Shown: one piece after another, positions 56,562 to 64,000 of the stretch | Layout of the letters: each line of letters begins with the position of its first letter | Numbering within the stretch: position 1 is the stretch's first letter | Origin: Pontibacter akesuensis | GTDB taxonomy: Bacteria; Bacteroidota; Bacteroidia; Cytophagales; Hymenobacteraceae | Direction of reading: 5' to 3' | Length of the DNA stretch: 64,000 bases | Assembly (NCBI RefSeq): GCF_001611675.1 | Contig: NZ_CP014766.1 | Coordinates: forward strand, 248,001 to 312,000 | Position numbers and translations under genes: made by a program | Notes under the pieces: generated by a model | Database searches by the model: none | Told to the model about the DNA's origin: nothing | Seen by the model: the letters and a program-made list of their open reading frames with translations, nothing else

Positions 56562-57581
56562 ATGGAATTCGGATATTGGTTACCGGTGTTTGGCGGCTGG
56601 CTCCGCAATGTGCCCGACGAAGGCATGGCACCTACCTGGGATTACGTAAAAAAGCTGGCTCAGCGCAGCGAGGATTGGGGCTACAGCCTCTCTTTGATTG
56701 CCGAGCTGTACCTGAATGATATCAAGGGCAAAGAAGCGCCATCGCTGGATGCCTGGTCTACAGCGGCGGCCATTGCGGCTGTTACCGAGAAACTGGAGAT
56801 CATGGTGGCCGTGCGCCCTACTTTTCACAACCCGGCACAGCTGGCAAAGCAGGCGGCTAATATCAGCCACATCAGCAATGGCAGGCTGTCACTTAACGTG
56901 GTGTCGTCGTGGTGGAAAGATGAGGCCACCAAGTATGGCATCCACTTCGAAGAGCACGACGACCGCTACGCCCGCACCAAAGAGTGGCTGGATGTGGTGA
57001 CAAACGTGTGGGAGAAGGATCATTTCTCTTACGACGGCAAATATTATAGAGTAGAGGACAACATCCTGCAGCCGAAGCCGGCTAAGAAGCCGTTCATTTA
57101 TGCCGGTGGGGAGTCTGAGGCGGCTAAAACTTTGATTTCCTCCCAGTGCGACGGCTATGTGATGCACGGCGATTCGCCGGAACTGATCGGCAAGCGCATC
57201 ACGAACATGCGGGAGCGCAGAGAGAAGCTGGGGCTGCCGCCGATGAAGTATGGCGTGGCCGCCTACAGCATTGTGCGCGACAGCGATGCGGAGGTAAAGA
57301 AAGAACTCGATCGGATTACGGATGTGAAGAGCTCGGCCGCAGGTTTCGACAATTACCAGCAGTGGCTTTCGGGCACGCAACTGGAAGGCCAGCTTTCGCT
57401 GCAGGAGTATTCTGTGTCGAACCGCGGCCTGCGCTCCGGATTGGTAGGTACGCCGGCCCAGGTGCAGGATCGCATTGCCGAGTTCGAGGCTGTGGGCGTG
57501 GATTTCTTCCTGCTGCAGTGCAGCCCGCAACTGGAGGAAATGGAGCGTTTTTCTGACGCCATCATCAGTGTAAAAGCATAA
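56562..57581 (+). CDS. LLM-class flavin-dependent monooxygenase (SsuD/SfnG-like)
   Basis: A 339-residue luciferase-like TIM-barrel enzyme. It begins MEFGYWLPVFGGWLRN, has VAVRPTFHNPAQLAKQA and the SNGRLSLNVV strand (about 85-115), ERYART-like HDDRYARTKEWLDVV (about 128-142), and the YAGGESEAA/GYVMHGD segment near 180-200. It resembles alkanesulfonate (SsuD) and dimethylsulfone (SfnG) monooxygenases, which use FMNH2 and O2 to release sulfite from organosulfur compounds. The FMN reductase partner is not adjacent. Co-transcription with an ATP-grasp ligase is unusual, and the polycysteine leader upstream fits a sulfur role. Confidence 0.85.
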   Translation: MEFGYWLPVFGGWLRNVPDEGMAPTWDYVKKLAQRSEDWGYSLSLIAELYLNDIKGKEAPSLDAWSTAAAIAAVTEKLEIMVAVRPTFHNPAQLAKQAANISHISNGRLSLNVVSSWWKDEATKYGIHFEEHDDRYARTKEWLDVVTNVWEKDHFSYDGKYYRVEDNILQPKPAKKPFIYAGGESEAAKTLISSQCDGYVMHGDSPELIGKRITNMRERREKLGLPPMKYGVAAYSIVRDSDAEVKKELDRITDVKSSAAGFDNYQQWLSGTQLEGQLSLQEYSVSNRGLRSGLVGTPAQVQDRIAEFEAVGVDFFLLQCSPQLEEMERFSDAIISVKA

Positions 57582-57703
57582 TTACTTTTAGCCAAAGAAA
57601 TTCTTCAGCGTGAGTGGCAGGTTTTGCTACTGTTTTATATTTGCCGCTTGCGCCGGAGTGTTTCCCTCACCTTAAAACACAAACAACTAAACTACCTAAC
57701 CTG

Positions 57704-57736
57704 CCCCTGTCGCCTCACCTGCGGCAGGGGTTCTTT
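57704..57736 (+). terminator. Terminator of the ATP-grasp/LLM operon
   Basis: CCCCTGTCGC (57704-57713) pairs with GCGGCAGGGG (57721-57730) with one mismatch, then a T-rich tract. Confidence 0.8.
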
Positions 57737-57788
57737 TTTGTTGGCGTAGTCCTCTTGTAAAAACAATCGAAGCACTGGCGTAATTCTT

Positions 57789-57826
57789 GCAAAGTACCTG
57801 CCGTTGCAGCAAAATTCGTACTTTGC
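57789..57826 (+). promoter_or_regulatory. Inverted repeat over the probable PBP1A promoter
   Basis: GCAAAGTAC (57789-57797) and GTACTTTGC (57818-57826) are perfect inverted 9-mers. The right arm contains TACTTTG, a TAnnTTTG-like box, about 65 nt before the start codon. Possible operator. Confidence 0.35.
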
Positions 57827-57890
57827 GCGTTTGTAGGCAGCTTAGGATTAAATATTCAGGCAGCTGCCACCCAACTCCATACTTCAGAAC

Positions 57891-60356
57891 ATGAAGCGTA
57901 CGCTGAATAAGATAATAAAATTCATCATTACCCGAATTATGGCGCCGTTCGTGGGGCTGGTACACCGCGAACTTTCCCCTTTTTTCCAGAGCCTGAAACC
58001 GAAGTTTACGCGCGCTTACTGGCAGCGGCAGTGGGCTTCCTGGAAAGAAAGTAGCAGCCGCTCCGATTACCGGTTTTTGCTTCGAATATTTTACAAATTG
58101 GCGCTCTTCGGCATTTTGCTGCTGGTGCTTTTCTACTTTGCCGTGTATGCTGGTTTCCTGGGCGGCATGCCTTCGCAAAAAGAACTCAAGTCTGTCCATA
58201 ACAACACCGCCTCCGAGGTATACGCGGCAGGTGGCGAGCTGCTGGGGCGCTACTACATACAGGACCGCACCAACGTAAAGTATGCAAACATCTCCCCTAC
58301 TGCCATTGATGCCCTGGTGGCCACGGAGGATGTACGCTTTTTCAGGCACAGCGGCGTGGATGCGCGCAGCCTTGCCCGTGTGTTCATCAAATCCCTGTTG
58401 CTGCAGAACGAAAGCTCAGGGGGTGGCAGTACCATCAGCCAGCAGTTGGCCAAGAACCTGTGGCCGCGCAAAAACTACTGGATCGGGGATATGCCCGTGA
58501 ATAAGCTGCGCGAGATGATTATTGCCCGGAAGCTGGAAAGCATTTACTCTAAAGAGGAGATACTGGAGCTGTACCTGAATACGGTGCCCATGGGCGGCAA
58601 CCTTTACGGCATTGAACGGTCTTCGCGCCGCTTTTTCAACACCTCTGCCGACTCGCTGAAGCCGGAAGAGGCCGCAGTGCTGATTGGCATGCTCAAGGCC
58701 ACCACCACCTACAATCCGCGCCTGCACCCGGAGCGCGCCCTCACGCGCCGCAACGTGGTGCTAAGCCAGATGGCCAAGTATGAGTACCTTCCTGCCGCCA
58801 CTGCCGACTCGCTCAAGAAGCTGCCCCTGAAACTTAACTATAACTACACCACCCATAACGACGGGCTGGCCCCATACTTTCGGGAGCACCTGCGCCAGGA
58901 GCTGATGGAGTGGGCATCCACCAAAAAGAAACCGAACGGAGAGCGCTACAACATTTACACCGACGGCCTCAAAATTTACACCACCATTGATGCCGGCATG
59001 CAGCGCCACGCTGAAGCCTCAGTGCGAAAGCAGATGGCCCAGCTGCAGAAGAGTTTTGATGCGCACTGGCGTGGGCGCACCCCATGGGGAGCCAACAGCG
59101 AAGTACTGCAGGCGGCCATGGTGCGCTCCGATCGCTACAAGAAAATGAAAGCGGCCGGCAGCTCAGACGCGGAAATCAAGACCGCGTTCCGTGAGCCAGT
59201 GCCGATGCAGGTGTATGGCTGGAGCGGCACCAGCAAGAAAACCATGAGCCCCATGGATTCTCTGGCTTATTACCAGCGCTTCCTGAACACAGGCCTGCTG
59301 TCGATGGAGCCGAACACCGGCTACATCCGCGCCTGGGTGGGCGGCATCAACCACCATATTTTCAAGTATGACCATGTGCAGGCCGCCCGGCAGGTAGGCT
59401 CCACTTTCAAGCCGATTGTGTATGCGGCTGCTTTAGAGGCAGGCTTGGAGCCTTGCGACTACTTCCCTAACGAGCGCACGATTTACACGGAGTATGATAA
59501 CTGGTCGCCACGAAACTCCAACGAGCAGTACGGCGGGGAGTATACGATGCGCGGCGCCCTGGCTCATTCTGTGAACACCATTTCGGCACAGTTGATCATG
59601 AAGACGGGTGTAAACAAAACCGTTGCCATGGCACACCGCCTGGGCATCCGCTCTGAACTTCCGGCCGTGCCTTCCATTGCCCTCGGAACGGCAAACCTTT
59701 CGCTGCAGGAAATGGTAGCGGCCTATGCTACGTTTGCCAACGAAGGCTACCGCGTGGAACCGGTTTACATCACCAAAATAGAAAACCGCGACGGCAAAGT
59801 GCTGCGGGAGCACCGGGCGGGCAGTTTTGAGCGACGGGTACTCTCTGAGGAGACGGCGGCTATTATGCTATACTTGCTGCAAGGTGTGGTGGAGGAAGGC
59901 AGTGCCGCAAAACTCCGCTCGCAGTACGGCCTTAAAATGGATATTGCCGGCAAGACAGGTACTACGCAGAACCAGGCGGATGGCTGGTTTATCGGCATCA
60001 CACCAAACCTGGTAACCGGTGTTTGGGTGGGTGGTGAAAGTCCTGAGGTGCGTTTCCGGACGTTGGAGATGGGCCAGGGATCGAGGACAGCACTCCCGAT
60101 CTGGGGTGAGTTTAACCGCCGCCTGGCCGTTTCACCGGATTTTAAGGGCTTCTACAATAGTAAATTCGAGCCGCTGCCGGCCAGCCTGCAGGAAAGCCTC
60201 AACTGCCCTTCTTTCCGCGCCGAGCCGCCGCCACAAAATTTCCTGGAGCGGATTTTTGATGGGGTGACGGACAAAGCCGCCGAAACCTACGAAGGCTGGA
60301 AGAAGAAGTGGAAGGAGCGTAGAAAGGAAAAGAAGCAAAAGAGGAACCGTAACTGA
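57891..60356 (+). CDS. Bifunctional penicillin-binding protein 1A-type
   Basis: The 821-residue class A PBP has a basic cytosolic N-terminus (about 1-65), a membrane anchor (about 70-92), a GT51 glycosyltransferase (EDVRFFRHSG near 142, GGSTISQQLAKNL near 180, RKLESIYSKEEILELYLN) and a transpeptidase with GSTFKP (Ser504 nucleophile), SVN and KTGTTQNQADGW (about 685). It polymerises and cross-links peptidoglycan in the periplasm and is the target of beta-lactams. The C-terminus is a very basic tail (KKKWKERRKEKKQK). A long promoter region with an inverted repeat precedes it. Confidence 0.92.
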   Translation: MKRTLNKIIKFIITRIMAPFVGLVHRELSPFFQSLKPKFTRAYWQRQWASWKESSSRSDYRFLLRIFYKLALFGILLLVLFYFAVYAGFLGGMPSQKELKSVHNNTASEVYAAGGELLGRYYIQDRTNVKYANISPTAIDALVATEDVRFFRHSGVDARSLARVFIKSLLLQNESSGGGSTISQQLAKNLWPRKNYWIGDMPVNKLREMIIARKLESIYSKEEILELYLNTVPMGGNLYGIERSSRRFFNTSADSLKPEEAAVLIGMLKATTTYNPRLHPERALTRRNVVLSQMAKYEYLPAATADSLKKLPLKLNYNYTTHNDGLAPYFREHLRQELMEWASTKKKPNGERYNIYTDGLKIYTTIDAGMQRHAEASVRKQMAQLQKSFDAHWRGRTPWGANSEVLQAAMVRSDRYKKMKAAGSSDAEIKTAFREPVPMQVYGWSGTSKKTMSPMDSLAYYQRFLNTGLLSMEPNTGYIRAWVGGINHHIFKYDHVQAARQVGSTFKPIVYAAALEAGLEPCDYFPNERTIYTEYDNWSPRNSNEQYGGEYTMRGALAHSVNTISAQLIMKTGVNKTVAMAHRLGIRSELPAVPSIALGTANLSLQEMVAAYATFANEGYRVEPVYITKIENRDGKVLREHRAGSFERRVLSEETAAIMLYLLQGVVEEGSAAKLRSQYGLKMDIAGKTGTTQNQADGWFIGITPNLVTGVWVGGESPEVRFRTLEMGQGSRTALPIWGEFNRRLAVSPDFKGFYNSKFEPLPASLQESLNCPSFRAEPPPQNFLERIFDGVTDKAAETYEGWKKKWKERRKEKKQKRNRN

Positions 60357-60397
60357 CAGTAGTCGGCCGCTTCGTGCTTCCGGAAAAAAGCAAGTAT

Positions 60398-60445
60398 AAA
60401 AAGCGCCCGCCCTGCAAGTATGGCTTGCGGAGCGGGCGCTTTTTT
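60398..60445. terminator. Bidirectional terminator
   Basis: AAAAAGCGCCCGC (60398-60410) pairs with GCGGGCGCTTTTT, with an inner GCAAG/CTTGC stem in the loop, between convergent PBP1A and thioesterase genes. Confidence 0.85.
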
Positions 60446-60460
60446 ATGTATTTCCGGATG

Positions 60461-60904
60461 CTATTTTTCTGGCTGCTCAGTATAGTCCTCGCTTCTGGTC
60501 ATGTGGTTGAACAGCACCTGAAGTTCCTCCGGCAGGCCTGTTAGTTTGCGCAGTTTCAGGTCCATCCAGGCACCGTCTACGTGCACTACCGCGGCTTTAG
60601 CACCATCCGCGCGGTAAATATCGTGCCGGATAGACCAGCGTGAGCCGTCAGGCCGCGCCTTGGTAAGCGCGATATCGATGCGCAGTTGCTCGTTTATGCC
60701 TACCTCGCGCAAATAAAACAGCTCTTCCCGAAACAGGATGGGCCCGATCTTCAGGCGCTGGAAGGTGCCTAGGTCAAGCCCAAGTTCCTCCAGTATGGCA
60801 ATACGCGCCTGCGAGGCGAAATCGGCGTAGGCAGAGTGGCGCATGTGTCCGTTCGCATCCAGATGCGACCACATCACCTTACCTTCATATACATTGCTTT
60901 GCAT
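60461..60904 (-). CDS. Acyl-CoA thioesterase (4HBT hotdog fold)
   Basis: A 147-residue hotdog protein: VMWSHLDANGHMRHSAYADF at 10-30 has the DxxGHMxxxxY pattern of 4-hydroxybenzoyl-CoA-type thioesterases, and SRWSIRHDIYRADGAKAAVV and the WMDLKLRK strand complete the fold. Acyl chain preference cannot be inferred. It is a single-gene unit with a probable promoter 24 nt upstream of the start (60928-60935). Confidence 0.8.
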   Translation of the reverse strand: MQSNVYEGKVMWSHLDANGHMRHSAYADFASQARIAILEELGLDLGTFQRLKIGPILFREELFYLREVGINEQLRIDIALTKARPDGSRWSIRHDIYRADGAKAAVVHVDGAWMDLKLRKLTGLPEELQVLFNHMTRSEDYTEQPEK

Positions 60905-60927
60905 GATTGTCTTCCTTAGTAAGGGTG

Positions 60928-60935
60928 CAAAGCTA
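60928..60935 (-). promoter_or_regulatory. Probable -7 box of the thioesterase gene
   Basis: On the minus strand TAGCTTTG matches TAnnTTTG exactly, 24 nt before the ATG. Confidence 0.45.
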
Positions 60936-61101
60936 CAAAAAAGCCGCCATAAAAACTTTCAGCCTAAAACTGGTTTCCTGTAGCTGCATGGAGGTTTTGC
61001 GTCAGATTTTAAAGATTTTAAGCTAAAATAAAGTTGCCGTAACACAGTTCAGCATAAATTTTGTTGTTTTGCATCACGAAATTAAAATCACGGAAGTATA
61101 C

Positions 61102-61869
61102 ATGAAAAAATTAGCGAGCGTATTCATTCTTTGCCTTTTTGTTGCCAGCCAAGCCTTTGCCTGGGGCCAGAACGGACACCGTGCCGTGGGGCTGGTGGCG
61201 GAGCAGCACCTAAGCAAGAAAGCCAGGAAAAATATTATGAAACTGCTGGAGGAAAATACCCTGGCGGAGGTCTCAGTATGGATGGATGATATCAAAAGTG
61301 ATGATGCCTACGACCATACCCACGACTGGCATTGGGTGACCGTGGAGGACGGGCAGACCTACGAGCAAATGGAGAAAAATCCCAACGGCGACATCATCGG
61401 AAAGATTGAGGAAATCACCAAAGCCCTCAAAGCAGGCAACCTGAACAAACAGCAGGAGCAGGAATACGTGAAGTACCTGGTGCACCTGGTAGGCGATATC
61501 CACCAGCCCCTGCACGTGGGCACAGGCGACGACACAGGAGGCAATGCAGTAAAAGTGCAGTGGTTTTACCAGCCCTCCAACCTGCACCGCGTGTGGGACA
61601 GCGAGATGATCGACAGCAAGAGCCTAAGCTTTACCGAGATTGTGCGCTTTTTGGGTGAGCCGGAGAAGGAGCAGATAAAGCAGTGGCAGGCTGCCTCGGT
61701 GCGCGATTGGGCAAAAGAGTCTATGAGCTACCGCCCACAGGTGTACAACCTGCCAGAGGACAAGAAACTGAGCTACCGCTACTCCTACGATAACTATGAC
61801 CTGGTGGAGCAGCGCCTGTTGCAGGCAGGAATCCGCCTTGCAGGTCTCCTGAACGAGATCTACGGGTAA
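61102..61869 (+). CDS. S1/P1-type nuclease, secreted
   Basis: The 255-residue protein has a signal peptide (MKKLASVFILCLFVASQAFA) and the mature N-terminal Trp21, whose amino group and backbone bind zinc in S1/P1 nucleases, followed by WGQNGHR (His26). Further zinc ligands are visible in VWMDD, YDHTHDWHWV, HLVGDIHQPLHVG and NLHRVWD. It should cleave single-stranded DNA/RNA and 3'-nucleotides outside the cytoplasm. ATG at 61102 is chosen because it starts the signal peptide directly. An NCS2 nucleobase permease is encoded next, which fits scavenging of nucleic acids. Confidence 0.9.
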   Translation: MKKLASVFILCLFVASQAFAWGQNGHRAVGLVAEQHLSKKARKNIMKLLEENTLAEVSVWMDDIKSDDAYDHTHDWHWVTVEDGQTYEQMEKNPNGDIIGKIEEITKALKAGNLNKQQEQEYVKYLVHLVGDIHQPLHVGTGDDTGGNAVKVQWFYQPSNLHRVWDSEMIDSKSLSFTEIVRFLGEPEKEQIKQWQAASVRDWAKESMSYRPQVYNLPEDKKLSYRYSYDNYDLVEQRLLQAGIRLAGLLNEIYG

Positions 61870-61888
61870 GTTTATCCCTTACATTGGC

Positions 61889-61929
61889 AACGGCCCCGGT
61901 TACTCGAAAAGTGGCCGGGGCCGTTTTGT
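61889..61929 (+). terminator. Terminator of the nuclease gene
   Basis: AACGGCCCCGG (61889-61899) pairs perfectly with CCGGGGCCGTT (61915-61925), followed by a T-rich tract. Confidence 0.85.
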
Positions 61930-62061
61930 TTATTTAAGTTTTGTTGCTACAGTAACAGTTTGAAGGCTGTATGCATGAGGTGCGATACTTGTACAAAGTA
62001 TAAACTTCCCCTCAACACGTAACACCTTCCGCATTCCCCACCCCGTTACGTCACATTTTCT

Positions 62062-62069
62062 TACTTTTG
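62062..62069 (+). promoter_or_regulatory. Probable -7 box of the NCS2 permease
   Basis: TACTTTTG matches TAnnTTTG exactly, 58 nt before the start codon. Confidence 0.4.
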
Positions 62070-62127
62070 TGTCTTCGCTACCGCTGCATACTTCTGATGC
62101 ACGTACAACATCCACAACCTGAAACTT

Positions 62128-63432
62128 ATGGAGTCCTTCTTCCAGCTAAAGCAGAATAATACCAGCGTTAAAACCGAAGTCGTTGCCGGCATCTCTTCTT
62201 TTCTGGCCACGGCTTATATCATCGTTGTAAACCCCACTGTACTGAGCCAGGCGGGGATGCCCTTTTCCGGAGTGCTCACTGCCACAGTGCTCGTTTCCTT
62301 TTTCAGTAGCCTGATGATGGGCCTCTATGCCCGCAACCCGATTCTGGTGGCTCCGGGCATGGGACTGAATGCCTTCTTTACGTACTCAGCCGTGCTGGGC
62401 CTGGGCGTGACATGGCAGGTGGCGCTAGGGGCTGTATTCTGGTCGGGCATTGTGTTTTTGCTGCTCTCTGTTTTGAACGTGCGCACACTGATTGTGCAGG
62501 CAATCCCCAAGCAGCTGCGTTATGCCATTGCCGCCGGCATTGGCTTGTTTATATCCCTTATAGGGCTTGCCAACGCCAGGTTCATTGTGGCAAACCCCGC
62601 CACCATCATCGGAATAGGCCCCATGACACCGGCGCTGCTTACTTTTCTGGCTGGCCTGCTGCTGACGGCGGTGCTGCTGGTACGAAACGTGAAGGGTGGC
62701 ATCTTGCTGGGCATTCTGTTCACCACACTCGCGGCATACCCCATCGGGCGTTGGTGGGGCACTGATCTGGAGCCGCTGATTACGTGGCAGGGTATGTTCT
62801 CCGCCCCCGACTTCAGTTTGCTGCTACAGCTCGATTTGGCTAACTCCCTGCAACTAGCGGTTATCCCTGTCATTTTTGCCTTTGTGTTTACCGACATGTT
62901 TGACAGCCTCTCCACCTTTGTGGGTTTGGCCGAAGCCGCGAACTTGCTCGATGCCCACGGGGAGCCGCGCCACGTAAAGCGCTCCCTCACCACCGATGCC
63001 GTAGCCACCACACTGGCGGGTTTGGTTGGCTCCAGTCCAGGCACCGCCTATGTGGAGTCGGCAGTGGGGATAGAGGCAGGCGGGCGCACGGGCCTTACAG
63101 CTGTGGTGGGCGGTTTGCTGTTTCTGCCCTTTCTCTTCCTGGCTCCGTTGCTGTCGATGGTGCCCCCTATCGCCACCGCGCCTGCCCTGGTGCTGGTGGG
63201 CGCCTTTATGGTGCGGCCGGTGGTGAAAATCGATTGGTTTCAGTTGGATGATGCCATTCCGGCTTTCCTGGCCATGATACTCATCCCCTTCACCTACTCC
63301 ATTACTCAAGGTATTGTGTGGGGCTTCCTTAGCTGGACGGTGCTAAAGCTTGTGACGGGCAAAAGAAAAGAGATCAGTGCGGGGCTGTGGGTGATCGATC
63401 TGTTTGCCCTCTCGGCCCTATTCCTGCTTTAA
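62128..63432 (+). CDS. NCS2 family nucleobase permease (AzgA/PbuG-like)
   Basis: The 434-residue membrane protein begins MESFFQLKQNNTSVKTEVVA and has the NCS2 marker segments: TAYIIVVNP, VAPGMGLNAFFTY, FTDMFDSLSTFVGLAEAA and SSPGTAYVESAVGIEAGGRTGLTAV. About 12 to 14 membrane helices are expected. The AzgA-like subgroup transports adenine, guanine or hypoxanthine with protons or sodium. It lies downstream of the S1/P1 nuclease (different transcript because of the terminator), suggesting a nucleic acid salvage pair. Confidence 0.9.
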   Translation: MESFFQLKQNNTSVKTEVVAGISSFLATAYIIVVNPTVLSQAGMPFSGVLTATVLVSFFSSLMMGLYARNPILVAPGMGLNAFFTYSAVLGLGVTWQVALGAVFWSGIVFLLLSVLNVRTLIVQAIPKQLRYAIAAGIGLFISLIGLANARFIVANPATIIGIGPMTPALLTFLAGLLLTAVLLVRNVKGGILLGILFTTLAAYPIGRWWGTDLEPLITWQGMFSAPDFSLLLQLDLANSLQLAVIPVIFAFVFTDMFDSLSTFVGLAEAANLLDAHGEPRHVKRSLTTDAVATTLAGLVGSSPGTAYVESAVGIEAGGRTGLTAVVGGLLFLPFLFLAPLLSMVPPIATAPALVLVGAFMVRPVVKIDWFQLDDAIPAFLAMILIPFTYSITQGIVWGFLSWTVLKLVTGKRKEISAGLWVIDLFALSALFLL

Positions 63433-63682
63433 GGGCGGTTACCGTATGGTTGAAGCAGATGCCATCATCACCACTTCTATTAACCCTTACACACTGCAAC
63501 AGCTGTGCGTAACTAAATAATCAGAAAACACCGAACATTATTCAATTGCTTTTACAATATTCACCTTATTGTAAAGTTTACCCTTAGATGGCTCGCGCGC
63601 AATTATGGGATAATTGTTTATCTTTACCTTTAATGGTGTTAAGCCATTGTAGTTTACCCAGTATCAACTTAAACTTTAGCTT

Positions 63683-64000
63683 ATGAAGGCATTCTTTTTC
63701 TCCCTGGCTCTTGTGTGTTCGGTTACGGCTGTTCAGGCACAAGGTACCCCTGCAGAAAAAGCACCTGCATCCAACAAATTAGAAAGGCAATTCGAAAACC
63801 TGAAAAGCAGCTCCAACACCTGGCAGGGCTATAAAGTGGTTAAAATCACCACACTGGAGAACTTCTGGAAAAATGTGCAGCAAACCGTAGCCGAGAAAGA
63901 CAACAAGCTGCAAAACTTCGAAGCGGAGGCCGACAAGAAGCTGGAGGCAGCCCGCGCCGATGTGGCGGCACAGGAAAAAGAGCTGCAGGTAATAAAACAA
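63683..64000 (+). CDS. Secreted coiled-coil protein (3' end outside window)
   Basis: The frame opens with ATG at 63683 and stays open to the right edge (106 codons). It starts with a signal peptide (MKAFFFSLALVCSVTAVQAQ) and continues with a charged, coiled-coil-rich stretch (LERQFENLKSSSN, NTWQGYKVVKI, NFWKNVQQTVAEKDNKLQNF). This is a Bacteroidetes-type periplasmic or exported protein without recognised enzymatic motifs. The remainder is not visible. Confidence 0.7.
   Translation, partial: MKAFFFSLALVCSVTAVQAQGTPAEKAPASNKLERQFENLKSSSNTWQGYKVVKITTLENFWKNVQQTVAEKDNKLQNFEAEADKKLEAARADVAAQEKELQVIKQ

Larger units (their letters stand above)
57582..57890. other. Spacer with terminator and putative operator
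   Basis: Holds the terminator at 57704-57736 and the inverted repeat at 57789-57826; no gene is supported. Confidence 0.45.

Overview
The window reads as a chromosomal segment of an aerobic Bacteroidota bacterium, most likely a Cytophagales/Hymenobacteraceae (Pontibacter-like) genome. The basis is a giant SprB-repeat adhesin with a gliding-motility/type IX secretion C-terminal domain followed by a PorP/SprF gene, TonB/OMP_b-brl_3 and BlaR1-BlaI proteins of Bacteroidetes type, start sites without Shine-Dalgarno sequences, and several upstream boxes of the Bacteroidetes -7 form TAnnTTTG. Base composition is moderately GC-rich in genes and drops in the long spacers. No rRNA, tRNA, CRISPR array, complete IS or prophage was seen.

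Layout. 1-1.6 kb: the 5' part of an intradiol-dioxygenase-like lipoprotein gene, a strong terminator and a decayed ABC-transporter ATPase. 1.6-7.9 kb: metabolic genes, namely an erythromycin-esterase-like lipoprotein, a minus-strand SDR/RidA/cystathionine-gamma-synthase-type operon, an alpha/beta hydrolase and a DsbA-family protein. 7.9-13.6 kb: an outer-membrane beta-barrel protein downstream of a BlaI-BlaR1 (M56) pair with clear operator palindromes. 14-24 kb: signalling block with a STAS protein, a stand-alone CheB divergent from a CheB-CheR-PAS-histidine kinase, and a NarL-type response regulator, flanked by two paralogous 95-residue proteins of unknown function. 24-28.6 kb: isoaspartyl peptidase, DUF2254 membrane protein and long-chain acyl-CoA ligase. 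29-41 kb: the adhesin (about 3,600 residues) and its PorP/SprF partner. 41-51 kb: metallophosphoesterase, two cold-shock proteins, an ABC permease divergent from a sigma-54-type response regulator/histidine kinase pair, and an MpaB-type oxygenase. 51-64 kb: HrpB helicase, MsrA, an ATP-grasp/LLM flavin monooxygenase operon, PBP1A, thioesterase, S1/P1 nuclease, NCS2 permease and the start of a secreted coiled-coil protein.

Most notable: (i) a 37-codon leader ORF ending in six consecutive cysteine codons, 240 nt upstream of the ATP-grasp plus SsuD/SfnG-like operon, which looks like a cysteine-sensing attenuator or, less likely, a precursor peptide; (ii) the heptamer AAGTATA/TATACTT, hand-counted at about 68 copies in 64 kb (about 8 expected), in genes and spacers on both strands; (iii) a six-unit higher-order repeat in the adhesin; (iv) paired palindromes that look like sites for the BlaI-type repressor and for the sigma-54 activator; (v) small genes that standard length cut-offs miss (58 aa at 14623-14799, 37 aa at 55222-55335).
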